Below, in pieces: positions 24,999 to 32,353 of a stretch of 64,000 nt of DNA. The position numbers and the translations under genes were made by a program. Position 1 is the first letter of the stretch, and the number at the start of each line of letters is the position of its first letter. The DNA comes from Lentzea nigeriaca. Lineage in GTDB: Bacteria; Actinomycetota; Actinomycetes; Mycobacteriales; Pseudonocardiaceae. The notes beneath the pieces are model-generated. The model was not told the DNA's origin, ran no database searches, and was given only the letters and a program-made list of their open reading frames with translations. The stretch is taken from positions 434,001-498,000 of the forward strand of contig NZ_JAFBCX010000006.1 in assembly GCF_016907955.1 (NCBI RefSeq). Reading direction: 5' to 3'.

Positions 24999-25692
24999 CA
25001 CCACGGTCGACGTCCGCGACCACCGCGTGGCCGTGCTCCCGGTCGGCAGCACCGAACAGCACGGCCCGCACCTGCCGCTCGCCACGGATTCGGTGATCGC
25101 GTGGACGATCGCAGCGGAGATCGCCGCGCGGTACCCGGTCCGGCTGCTGCCGCCGATCCAGTTCTCGTGCTCGCAGGAGCACGCCGGCTGGCCGGGCACG
25201 GTCAGCATCTCCGCGCGCACGTTGGTCTCAGTCATCACGGACATCGCGGACTCTTTGCGGCGCAACGGTGTCACGGGCCTGGTCCTGGTCAACGGCCACG
25301 GCGGCAACTACGTGCTGTCGAACATCGTGCAGGAGAGCGAGGACCTGGCTGCCCAAAAAATGGCACTGTTTCCCGGACGTGACGACTGGGCGTTCGCGCG
25401 GGAGAAGGCCGGCATCGAGACCTCGGCGTACAGCGACATGCACGCGGGTGAGCTGGAGACCTCGATCCTGCTGCACGCTCACCCCGATCTGATCCGGCCC
25501 GGTTACGAGACTGCCGACCACCTGGCGGAGGATCGGCGGCACATGCTCACCCTGGGTCTGACGCCGTACACGGAGTCCGGCGTCATCGGGCGTCCCTCCC
25601 TGGCGTCAGCGCGCAAGGGCGAGCTCCTGCTCGCGGGACTCGCCGAGTCGTTCCGCCACTACCTCGGGCTTTTCGACCTTGGTCCGGCGTGA
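24985..25692 (+). CDS. Creatininase-family amidohydrolase (MftE-like)
   Basis: 235 residues. Metal-ligand motifs of the creatininase fold are complete: GSTEQHGPHLPLATD (E24, H26/H29, D35) and NGHGGN (103-108), with a later metal Glu probable in HAGELETS. Relatives cleave cyclic or linear amides: creatinine, a pyrimidine formamide (FAPy-type hydrolase ArfB in archaeal flavin/F420 synthesis) or the mycofactocin peptide. Given the GTP cyclohydrolase II nearby, a formamide or pyrimidine amide is a reasonable substrate (inference). Start: ATG at 24985; a TTG at 24967 is possible. Its last 87 bases overlap the next gene on the other strand. Confidence 0.85.
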   Translation: MFPSDTTVDVRDHRVAVLPVGSTEQHGPHLPLATDSVIAWTIAAEIAARYPVRLLPPIQFSCSQEHAGWPGTVSISARTLVSVITDIADSLRRNGVTGLVLVNGHGGNYVLSNIVQESEDLAAQKMALFPGRDDWAFAREKAGIETSAYSDMHAGELETSILLHAHPDLIRPGYETADHLAEDRRHMLTLGLTPYTESGVIGRPSLASARKGELLLAGLAESFRHYLGLFDLGPA

Positions 25693-26568
25693 GAGGAACA
25701 GCACGGCCGCACCGGGCAGTGCCGCGATCAACGCCAGCACGCCGTAGACGATGCCCGTGGTGAAACCGTGCTGGGCGCCCAGTCCGGCGGCACCGAACGC
25801 CACCGCGAGGAACGCCTCGCGCGGCCCGAAGCCGCCGATGTTCACCGGGATCGCCATGATCAGCAACGCCAGCACGACGACCGGCGCGAGCTGCGTGATC
25901 GTGGCCTGCGACCCGGCGGCGCGGGCGGCGACCACGAACATCGCCACGTACCCGGCGACCGTGGCGGCCGACAGCGCGACGACCGCGGGCCAGGTCCTGA
26001 ACGACAGCAGCCGGATGCCGTCCGCCAGCGTGTTGACCAGCACCCGGCGGACGGGCCTGATCTGCCAGCCGACGACCGCGGCAACGGCCAGACCAGCGAG
26101 GATCAGCCCGACCGCGGTGCCGCTCAGGTCGAGGTCGAAGCCGGGCGCGGGGTGCAGGAGGAGCACCGCGAGCCCGATCCCGATGAGCACCAGTTGCCCG
26201 GCGAAGCGCTCGAAGAACACGGCCCGCACGCCACGTCCGACGTCGCCGGACTCACGGCCGTGGTTGACCGCGCGGTGCACGTCGCCGAGCACGCCCGCGG
26301 GGAGCACGGCGTTGACCAGCAGCGCCCGGTAGTAGTCGCTGACCGCGGTGCGCATGGTCAGCGACAGGCCGAGGCGGCGCGCGACGATCACCCAGCGAGC
26401 AGCGCTGAGCAGGGTCGTCACGAACCCGATCGCCAGCGCGGCGGTGACGGAGAACGCGTCGATCGCGCGCAGTCCGTCCACGAACGCCCCGGTGCCGAGG
26501 CGCAGGCCCACCGCAATCAGGATCGCCACCGCCAGCAACAGCCGAAGCCACGGCCAGAACTTCTTCAT
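25606..26568 (-). CDS. UPF0104 / lysylphosphatidylglycerol-synthase-type membrane protein
   Basis: 320 residues, about eight spans, of the LPG_synthase_TM family: WPWLRLLLAVAILIAVGLRL, LSAARWVIVARRLG, YYRALLVNAVLPAGVLGDVHRA, and late IPVNIGGFGPREA, which corresponds to the conserved flippase-like loop. The membrane half of MprF flips lysyl-PG; short members lack the synthetase and are seen as lipid flippases or anchors in glycosyltransferase clusters. It is last in a minus-strand operon of four genes. ATG at 26568; a GTG at 26571 precedes it. Confidence 0.82.
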   Translation of the reverse strand: MKKFWPWLRLLLAVAILIAVGLRLGTGAFVDGLRAIDAFSVTAALAIGFVTTLLSAARWVIVARRLGLSLTMRTAVSDYYRALLVNAVLPAGVLGDVHRAVNHGRESGDVGRGVRAVFFERFAGQLVLIGIGLAVLLLHPAPGFDLDLSGTAVGLILAGLAVAAVVGWQIRPVRRVLVNTLADGIRLLSFRTWPAVVALSAATVAGYVAMFVVAARAAGSQATITQLAPVVVLALLIMAIPVNIGGFGPREAFLAVAFGAAGLGAQHGFTTGIVYGVLALIAALPGAAVLFLSRRTKVEKPEVVAERLGESREQELALAR

Positions 26569-26584
26569 CACACAGCACCCCGGA

Positions 26585-27364
26585 TCATGGCTTGGCTGGT
26601 ATCGCTAGCAGGTCGACGTGGTGGACCACCGCGGAGGCCTCTGACCTGCGGCGCAGGTAGTCATCAGCCTCAGCGGCAAGTGCGGGTTCCTGCTCGACCG
26701 CCGCACCGACCCAGCCCTTCAGCCATTCGCGCTGCAGGGCGTCGGAGTTCAGGCGCCACGGGCTCGAAGCCGTCCGAACCGAAGCGCCGGCTGCCACGAA
26801 TGCCTCTTCGGCAGCGGCCGGAGCGTCCGGTCCAAGAAGTTTGCGCCCGTCCACGACGCGGCGCTGGTGAGCGTTGAACGCGTCCTGGAAGGCGGCGTCG
26901 AGCGACTCGGCCGGGTCGAACTCGATCCGGCCTGCCACCGAGAGCGTGAACAGTGCGGGCACATGTGCTTCTACGCATGCAACCGCCAGAGCGTTCATCT
27001 CGTTGGTAGTGAGCAAGTCGAGCAGCGCGGAGCAGGTGACCAGGTCAGCGCCCGCGAGGTCGGCGGCGGTGAGCGCGGTGAGGTCGCCCTCACGCGTCTC
27101 GACGGTGACGTCCTTCAGCTCGCTCATGCTGGCCTCCGCCAGCCCGAGCAGCCGGGGGTCGCGGTCGTGCAGCACCCAGTGCTGTACGCCGCCGAGCCTC
27201 CCGGCGAGCCATCGTCCCATCGATCCCGTGCCACAACCCAGGTCACGGATCGTCAGCGGGTTTCGGTTCACCAGAGTTTCGCGGAGCACGTCCACGAGCT
27301 CCGTCGAGCGTGCGGTTGCGTCGGCGTTTTCCCGCAGTGCCAGCCATTCCGGCGCGAAGGTCAT
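26585..27364 (-). CDS. Class I SAM-dependent methyltransferase
   Basis: 259 residues. The SAM-binding motif I is DLGCGTGSMG (41-50), motif II acid in VLHDRDPRLL, and a post-motif segment ADLVTCSALLDLLT. The C-terminal part (AAGASVRTASSPWRLN) is typical of small-molecule methyltransferases. It overlaps the glycosyltransferase gene by 4 bases (27361-27364), so methylation and glycosylation are produced together. Substrate unknown; it could modify a pyrimidine/pterin or the sugar. Confidence 0.88.
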   Translation of the reverse strand: MTFAPEWLALRENADATARSTELVDVLRETLVNRNPLTIRDLGCGTGSMGRWLAGRLGGVQHWVLHDRDPRLLGLAEASMSELKDVTVETREGDLTALTAADLAGADLVTCSALLDLLTTNEMNALAVACVEAHVPALFTLSVAGRIEFDPAESLDAAFQDAFNAHQRRVVDGRKLLGPDAPAAAEEAFVAAGASVRTASSPWRLNSDALQREWLKGWVGAAVEQEPALAAEADDYLRRRSEASAVVHHVDLLAIPAKP

Positions 27365-28332
27365 GGCCGCAGACTAGCCAGCACCCTCCGCAGATCCTCT
27401 GTGGACTTGTCCCAAGTGGACAGAGTACCCCGTCGTGTCCGGGCTTTCGCGCGCAACTCGGCGCGGAATTCCCGATCTTGGAACCACCGCGTCAGTGCAG
27501 CTTCCCATGCATTTTCGTCGCCCGGCGGCAGCAGCAGGCCACCGTCTCCGAGGGCGTCCGGTACGGCACTCGCGATCACCGGCAGACCCCTGGCGAGCGC
27601 CTCGGTGACGACCATGCCGTACGTCTCGGCCCGGGACGCCAGCACGAACAGGTCGGCATCGGCATATGCCCTGGTCAAGGCGTCACCGACCAGCGGTCCC
27701 CGAAAGCTGACCCGATCGTCTTCCGGGAGTCGGCCGACGAACGGCCGCAGCGGCCCCACGCAGTCGAGCCGCCACTCGTAGTCGATCTTCTGCAACGCTC
27801 TGATCAGCAGGTCGTGGCCTTTGCGGGGTGTGATCGAGGCAACGCAGAGGAGTTGGCTGACGCCGTCCGTGCCGGGTGCTTCCGGCGCTGGATCCGTGCC
27901 GGGCACGACCACGTGCACGGTCTCGATGCCGTGGCGTGTCCTGATGTTGTTCGCGGCCGTCGGACTGGTCGCGATGACCGCGCTCGCAGCCCGCAGGACC
28001 TGCCGTTCCTTCTCGTCGAGCAGAGCGGCCGTCGTGGGATCGAGGCCCGTTTCGTCGGCCAGCGGCAGGTGGACCAGCACGGCGAGCTTCAAGCGTTGGG
28101 CATGCGGCACGACCACCTCGGGCACACCGCAGCCGACCAGGCCGTCCAGCAGCACCACGTCGCCGTCCGGGATGGCCGCAAGCGTTTGCTCCAACGCTGT
28201 GGTGTCGCGTGGACGCGGCCAGTCACCAGCGACGGTCAGGCGGGTGAGCCCTGCTCCGACCCTCAGGTCGTAGACGTTGCCGCCGCTGGGACTGGCCGGA
28301 TCGTCGACGTCAGCCGGTAGGACGAAGTGCAC
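27361..28332 (-). CDS. GT4-family glycosyltransferase
   Basis: 323 residues with the GT-B fold. N-terminal domain starts HFVLPADVDDPASPSGGN, a loop like that of the sugar acceptor site; the donor domain has LLCVASITPRKGHDLLI and the E-x7-E nucleotide-sugar motif in SRAETYGMVVTEALARGLPVIAS. GT4 enzymes transfer from UDP- or GDP-sugars with retention. The GTG at 28332 lies inside the end of the PTPS-like gene (23-bp overlap), and there is an ATGA overlap to the methyltransferase. Likely acceptor: a cluster intermediate or lipid (inference). Confidence 0.88.
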   Translation of the reverse strand: MHFVLPADVDDPASPSGGNVYDLRVGAGLTRLTVAGDWPRPRDTTALEQTLAAIPDGDVVLLDGLVGCGVPEVVVPHAQRLKLAVLVHLPLADETGLDPTTAALLDEKERQVLRAASAVIATSPTAANNIRTRHGIETVHVVVPGTDPAPEAPGTDGVSQLLCVASITPRKGHDLLIRALQKIDYEWRLDCVGPLRPFVGRLPEDDRVSFRGPLVGDALTRAYADADLFVLASRAETYGMVVTEALARGLPVIASAVPDALGDGGLLLPPGDENAWEAALTRWFQDREFRAELRAKARTRRGTLSTWDKSTEDLRRVLASLRP

Positions 28333-28720
28333 GTTCGTAGCTCGCCCACGCGACATGAGACTCGTGGAGTGTGACGGCGATCGCATCGATGCCGTGAGCA
28401 CCCTCACCCAGAGCGCCCTCGGAGATCTTCTCCGCAAGCTGGTCGGCGATGTGCTTCGCGAGGAACTCCGTGGACGTGTTGATGCCCTTGAACTGCGGTT
28501 CCTCGTCCAGGTTGCGGTAGTTGAACGCCGCCAGGACCTTGTTCAGCTCCTGCGTCGCGAGTCCGATGTCGACAACGATGTTGTCCGAATCGAGTTCAGC
28601 ACGTTTGAACGTAGCGTCCACCAGGAACGTTGCTCCATGCAGACGTTGTGCCGGACCGAAGACCTCGCCGCGGAAACTGTGGGCGATCATCACGTGATCG
28701 CGGACGGTGATGCTGAACAG
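28310..28720 (-). CDS. 6-pyruvoyltetrahydropterin synthase-like T-fold protein, inactive-type
   Basis: 136 residues when read from CTG at 28720. GGAGG lies 5 bases upstream of that CTG, and the codons between it and the first ATG (28690) encode SITVRDH, the expected first T-fold strand; starting at the ATG would cut it. Canonical PTPS/QueD use three zinc His and a catalytic Cys. Here H14 and H28 remain, but HGH has become HGA (A30) and no Cys is present. The pterin-anchoring end motif TLHESH (118-122, E120) is kept. This matches SCO6650 of S. coelicolor, reported to have a T-fold, no zinc and no PTPS activity. It probably binds or transforms a pterin-like compound. Confidence 0.85.
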   Translation of the reverse strand: MFSITVRDHVMIAHSFRGEVFGPAQRLHGATFLVDATFKRAELDSDNIVVDIGLATQELNKVLAAFNYRNLDEEPQFKGINTSTEFLAKHIADQLAEKISEGALGEGAHGIDAIAVTLHESHVAWASYERALRPTG

Positions 28721-28814
28721 GATGACCTCCGCTGTGCGGTCGGGTTACGGTGCGACCTCGCATCCGAGCGTAGTTGACCGCTCGGAAGGCGCCAGGTTGA
28801 CGAGGGGACCCGAG

Positions 28815-29450
28815 ATGTTCGAACAGGCCTTCAACGACGAAGACGTGGCGGAGTCCGACCTGGTGACGCGCCGCGGCACCTTCCGTGCGGTGGCTTTCCG
28901 CGCGGACGGCCACGAGCACATGGCACTCGTCTACGGCAAGACGAAGCTGCGCGAGAACGTGCTGGTGCGCATCCACTCCGAGTGCATGACCGGTGACATC
29001 TTCGGCGCGATGCGCTGCGAGTGCGGCGAGCAGCTGGACGCCGCGCTGAGCACGATCGTGCGCGAGGGCAGCGGCATCCTGATCTACCTGCGGGGCCACG
29101 AGGGCCGCGGAATCGGTTTGGTGGCAAAGGTCCGCACGCACGTCCTGCAGGACGCGGGGCTCGACACCCTGGACTCGGCGACGTCGCTCGGCCTGCCCGT
29201 GGACATTCGCGACTACTCCCCCGCGGCTCGGGTGCTGAAGCACCTGCGCGTGCAGTCCGTTCGGTTGATGTCCAACAACCCGGACAAGATCGCGGCGTTG
29301 GAGGAGAACGGGATCTCCGTCACCTCGCGGGTGCCGCTGCTGATGGCGCCGAACACGCACAACATCGCGTACCTGACGGCCAAGCGGGACCGGCTCGGGC
29401 ACGACCTGCCGCAGGTCGAGGAGTTCTCGCAGCTGCCGCACGCCCGCTGA
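28815..29450 (+). CDS. GTP cyclohydrolase II homologue
   Basis: 211 residues, stand-alone RibA type. Zinc Cys are at HSECMTGD (C57) and RCECG (C68, C70); the GTP/catalytic block is YLRGHEGRGIGL (91-102) and the end contains LMSNNPDK and VPLLMAPN. The enzyme opens GTP to a diaminopyrimidine phosphate, the first step of riboflavin. A cluster homologue in S. coelicolor (SCO6655) forms the formylated intermediate instead because a Tyr is replaced by Met; here the aligned position is Y91. ATG follows GAGGGGA. It is divergent from the PTPS-like gene across 94 bp. Confidence 0.88.
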   Translation: MFEQAFNDEDVAESDLVTRRGTFRAVAFRADGHEHMALVYGKTKLRENVLVRIHSECMTGDIFGAMRCECGEQLDAALSTIVREGSGILIYLRGHEGRGIGLVAKVRTHVLQDAGLDTLDSATSLGLPVDIRDYSPAARVLKHLRVQSVRLMSNNPDKIAALEENGISVTSRVPLLMAPNTHNIAYLTAKRDRLGHDLPQVEEFSQLPHAR

Positions 29451-29488
29451 CCATTGCTTTCCCAGGATGTGGCGCTCAGAATGTCCCG

Positions 29489-30670
29489 ATGCTGGCGCTG
29501 CGGGCGGAGCGTGCGTTCGACGGCGAGCACTCGCTCGCCGGACCGGTCACGGTCCTGACCGAGAACGGCACGATCAAGGCCGTCGAGCGGGGCCATCCGG
29601 ACATCCCCGGTGCCGAGGTCGTCGACCTCGGCACCGCGACCGTCCTACCCGGACTGATCGACACCCACGTCCACCTGTGCGCGGACGGCCGGAACGGCGC
29701 CCTCGAACGCGTTCCGGGACTCAGCGCGGAGCAGCTCGACGCGGTGATCGCGGACAGCCTCGAACGTCACCTCAGGGCGGGCGTCACCACGGTCAGGGAC
29801 CTGGGTGACCACCAGTGGGCCGTGATCGAGCAGCGAGGCCGGCACGTCCAGCGCGTCCTCGGTTCCGGACCGCCCATCACCAGCGTGGGGGGACACTGCT
29901 GGTCGATGGGCGGCGAGGCCTCCGGCGAGGACGAGCTGCGCCTGGCCGTGCGGACACGGGCCGAGCGCGGGGTGGACGTCGTCAAGGTCATGGCCAGCGG
30001 CGGGTTCGCTACGCCCGGCACGCAGGTCGGCGACTGCCAGTTCACCGAACAGGAACTCCGCGTGGTGGTCGAGGAAGCGCACGCCCACGGCCTGCCGGTG
30101 ACCGCCCACGCCCACAGCCTGGCCGCGGCGCAACGGGCCGTGGCCGCGGGCGTGGACGGCATCGAACACCTCACCTGCCTCACCGACCGGGGCATCCAGG
30201 TTCCCGCCGACCTGATGGAAGCCCTGGCGGAAGCGGACATCGCGGTGTGTCACACGCTCGGCATCACGCAGGAACCACCGCCCTTCATGAAGGAGGCGTG
30301 GGACAGGATCGGCATGAGCTACACCGCCAAGGTCAGCATGGCGGGCCTGATGTACGACCACGGCGTGAAGACCGTCGCGGGCACGGATGGTGGCATCGCC
30401 GAGAGCAAACCGCACGGGGCGATCGCCTACTCGGTCGCCGATCTGGTGAGGAGCGGTGTGCCGAACGCGGGTGCGCTGGCGAGCGCCACCAGTCAGGCCG
30501 CGAAGGCGTGTGGTGTCGCGAAAGGAATGCTGAAGCCCGGCTGGGACGCGGACATCATTGCCGTGCAAGGAGATCCGATGCGGGACATCACGGCGTTGCA
30601 CAACGTGCTCACCGTGGTCGTCGGCGGTCAGATCGTGACGACGACCTTGCCCCTCGACCGTCGCGTGTAG
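29489..30670 (+). CDS. Metal-dependent amidohydrolase (imidazolonepropionase-like)
   Basis: 393 residues. Composite beta-sandwich plus TIM barrel: VLPGLIDTHVHL gives the first metal His pair, KVMASGGF includes the bridging Lys, AHAHS and GIEHLT carry further His, and TVAGTDGG the catalytic Asp; the C-terminal GMLKPGWDADIIAVQGDP strand closes the sandwich. The subgroup is the prolidase/Xaa-Pro or imidazolonepropionase-like amidohydrolases, which accept peptides or cyclic amides. It starts 38 bp after the GTP cyclohydrolase II gene on the same strand and could be cotranscribed with it. Confidence 0.88.
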   Translation: MLALRAERAFDGEHSLAGPVTVLTENGTIKAVERGHPDIPGAEVVDLGTATVLPGLIDTHVHLCADGRNGALERVPGLSAEQLDAVIADSLERHLRAGVTTVRDLGDHQWAVIEQRGRHVQRVLGSGPPITSVGGHCWSMGGEASGEDELRLAVRTRAERGVDVVKVMASGGFATPGTQVGDCQFTEQELRVVVEEAHAHGLPVTAHAHSLAAAQRAVAAGVDGIEHLTCLTDRGIQVPADLMEALAEADIAVCHTLGITQEPPPFMKEAWDRIGMSYTAKVSMAGLMYDHGVKTVAGTDGGIAESKPHGAIAYSVADLVRSGVPNAGALASATSQAAKACGVAKGMLKPGWDADIIAVQGDPMRDITALHNVLTVVVGGQIVTTTLPLDRRV

Positions 30671-31572
30671 ACGTAGTCGATCGCGTCGAGTGCTTCGGAC
30701 AACGGGAACGTGCGGTCCACCGGCGGCTTGATCCTGCCCGCTTCGATCAGCACGCGCAGCTCGTCGAAGACGTCGGCGCGTTCCGTGGACATCAGAGGCA
30801 CGAACTTCTGCGACACGAACGGATTCAGCGCGACCGAGGCCAGCGACCGCTCGAATCCGCCCGTCACCGAACCGCCGGTCTCGGCACCGACGAGCACGAT
30901 CCGCCCACGTGGTGTCGAAGCCCTGCGCAGCCTGGACAACGGCCGTTCACCACCGCAGGACAGGATCAGGTCGTACGTGCCGGTGAAGTCCGCGACCGTG
31001 TAGTCGACGACCTCGTCCGCGCCCAACGACCGCACCAGCTCCACCTTGCTCGTGCTGCACACACCCGTGACGTGTGCGCCGAGGGCCTTCGCGATCTGCA
31101 CTCCGTACGACCCGACACCACCACCGGCGCCGAGCACCAGAACCCGTTGTCCCGCTTGCACTCCGCGCAGCCCCTGCAGCGCGGTCCCGCCCGAGATCGG
31201 CACCGCGGCCGCCTCCGCGAACGAGATGCCGGCGGGCTTGCGCGCCAGCCGTGCGACCGGCGCGACCGCGTACTCGGCGAACGATCCGCCGCACGTACCG
31301 AACACCTCGTCGCCGGGCGCGAACTCGGTGACACCGGGCCCGACCGCCGCGACCACACCGGACACGTCCCTGCCCGGCACCGGCGACTTCGGGCCGCGGA
31401 ACCCGAACCCGATGACCCGGATCAGGTACGGCTTCCCGGTCAGCAGGTGCCAGGTGCCCATGTCGACGCCCGCCGCCCGCACCTCCAGCAGAACCTCACC
31501 CTGCCCAGGCACAGGCACATCCAGCTCACCTAGCACCGCCGATCCATATCTTCGTTGCACCACAGCCTTCAC
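30628..31572 (-). CDS. NAD(P)-dependent quinone oxidoreductase-like MDR enzyme
   Basis: 314 residues, zinc-free MDR: VLLEVRAAGVDMGTWHLLTG, PGRDVSGVVAAVGPGV, FAEYAV, VLVLGAGGGVGSYGVQIAKALGAHVTGVCS for NADPH, and VYTRRSRGKVVVTI at the end. Relatives reduce quinones or enones. GTG at 31572 follows GGAGGAGA and overlaps the XRE stop by 4 bases, so it is the third gene of a membrane protein-XRE-oxidoreductase operon. The 3' end overlaps the convergent amidohydrolase by 43 bp. Confidence 0.88.
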   Translation of the reverse strand: MKAVVQRRYGSAVLGELDVPVPGQGEVLLEVRAAGVDMGTWHLLTGKPYLIRVIGFGFRGPKSPVPGRDVSGVVAAVGPGVTEFAPGDEVFGTCGGSFAEYAVAPVARLARKPAGISFAEAAAVPISGGTALQGLRGVQAGQRVLVLGAGGGVGSYGVQIAKALGAHVTGVCSTSKVELVRSLGADEVVDYTVADFTGTYDLILSCGGERPLSRLRRASTPRGRIVLVGAETGGSVTGGFERSLASVALNPFVSQKFVPLMSTERADVFDELRVLIEAGRIKPPVDRTFPLSEALDAIDYVYTRRSRGKVVVTI

Positions 31573-31793
31573 GCCGTCTCCTCCTCCGGATACTGGAACA
31601 CCTCTTCGAGCGACACCTGGAACACGCGCGCGATCTTGAACGCGACCTCCAGCGAGGGCGAGTACTTCCCCTGTTCGATGGCGATCAACGTCTGCCGCGT
31701 CACGCCGATGGCTTGGGCCAGATCGGCCTGCTTCATCTCGCCGTGGGCGAACCGCAGCGCGCGGATGGAGTTCGTGACCTTCGTGGGCTTCAT
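31569..31793 (-). CDS. Small XRE-family HTH regulator
   Basis: 74 residues, essentially one helix-turn-helix: RALRFAHGEMKQADLAQAIGVTRQTLIAIEQGKYSPSLEVAFKIARVFQVSLEEVFQY. This short YozG-like type is commonly paired with a DUF2178-like membrane protein, as here. Both ends overlap neighbours by 4 bases. Likely autoregulator of the three-gene operon; the GTCAAA dyad at 32274-32289 is a candidate site. Confidence 0.88.
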   Translation of the reverse strand: MKPTKVTNSIRALRFAHGEMKQADLAQAIGVTRQTLIAIEQGKYSPSLEVAFKIARVFQVSLEEVFQYPEEETA

Positions 31794-32212
31794 TCCATCC
31801 CCCGCCGGTAGGCGGAGATCTTCGCCATCGAGCCGAGCACCGCGGACAGCACGAAGCACAGGTAGAGCACGTTCGCGATCCAGAAGTGCGCGGCCTCGAC
31901 CATCGCCAGCGCCATCGCGGACACACCCCCGATCGCCACGAACGACTGACCGATGTGTTCGCCGAACCGGCCGATCTCGCGGTCGCGTTCGTCGCTCTGC
32001 AGGCCGTCGTCGCGCGCCGCGATGCCGAACCAGATCCCGGACACGATGCCGGCGACGATCCCGAGCCCGATCGTCCACAACATCGCGCCCGCGTACGGCA
32101 CCTCGGCTAACGGCCGCCCATCGGCACGACCCAGGACAAGCAGCACATACACGGCGTATCCGACCACGGCGATGATCGCCAAGGCCCACGCGCGCTTCTC
32201 CTCGTACGCCAT
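31790..32212 (-). CDS. Four-helix membrane protein paired with the XRE regulator (DUF2178-like)
   Basis: 140 residues, four spans: RAWALAIIAVVGYAVYVLLVLG, YAGAMLWTIGLGIVAGIVSGIWFG, a loop rich in DERDREIGRFGEH, HIGQSFVAIGGVSAMALAMVE and FWIANVLYLCFVLSAVLGSM. The DERDxxI loop between spans 2 and 3 is the hallmark of the DUF2178 group. Such pairs (membrane protein plus small XRE) look like signalling modules but are uncharacterised. ATG behind GGAGCGGGACC. Confidence 0.8.
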   Translation of the reverse strand: MAYEEKRAWALAIIAVVGYAVYVLLVLGRADGRPLAEVPYAGAMLWTIGLGIVAGIVSGIWFGIAARDDGLQSDERDREIGRFGEHIGQSFVAIGGVSAMALAMVEAAHFWIANVLYLCFVLSAVLGSMAKISAYRRGME

Positions 32213-32273
32213 GGTCCCGCTCCAGATGTCAAAGAAACCTGACACGGCCAAGGTAAAGCGAAGCAGACACCGT

Positions 32274-32289
32274 GTCAAACATCTTTGAC
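32274..32289. promoter_or_regulatory. GTCAAA-N4-TTTGAC dyad between divergent genes
   Basis: A perfect 6-bp dyad (32274-32279, 32284-32289) in the gap between the membrane/XRE operon and the serine hydrolase gene; a further TGTCAAAG lies at 32227-32234. The A/T-rich half-sites fit a small XRE repressor. Operator status is inferred. Confidence 0.4.
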
Positions 32290-32332
32290 TTGACCCCCGT
32301 TCTTGATCGACGCGTCCGTATGGCGGTGGCCT

Positions 32333-32346
32333 CCTCCGATCGGAGG
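32333..32346. promoter_or_regulatory. 14-bp palindrome containing the ribosome binding site of the serine hydrolase
   Basis: CCTCCGATCGGAGG is a perfect palindrome. Its right arm is the Shine-Dalgarno GGAGG, 7 bases before GTG 32354, while the left arm is its exact complement, so in the mRNA the site could be masked in a hairpin. It may also be a DNA operator. Confidence 0.5.
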
Positions 32347-32353
32347 CGTTAGC

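Noticed and set aside
28332..28437. Upstream extension of the glycosyltransferase frame
   Set aside because: Adds residues without fold character and would overlap the PTPS-like gene by over 120 bp; GTG 28332 starts the first GT-B strand.
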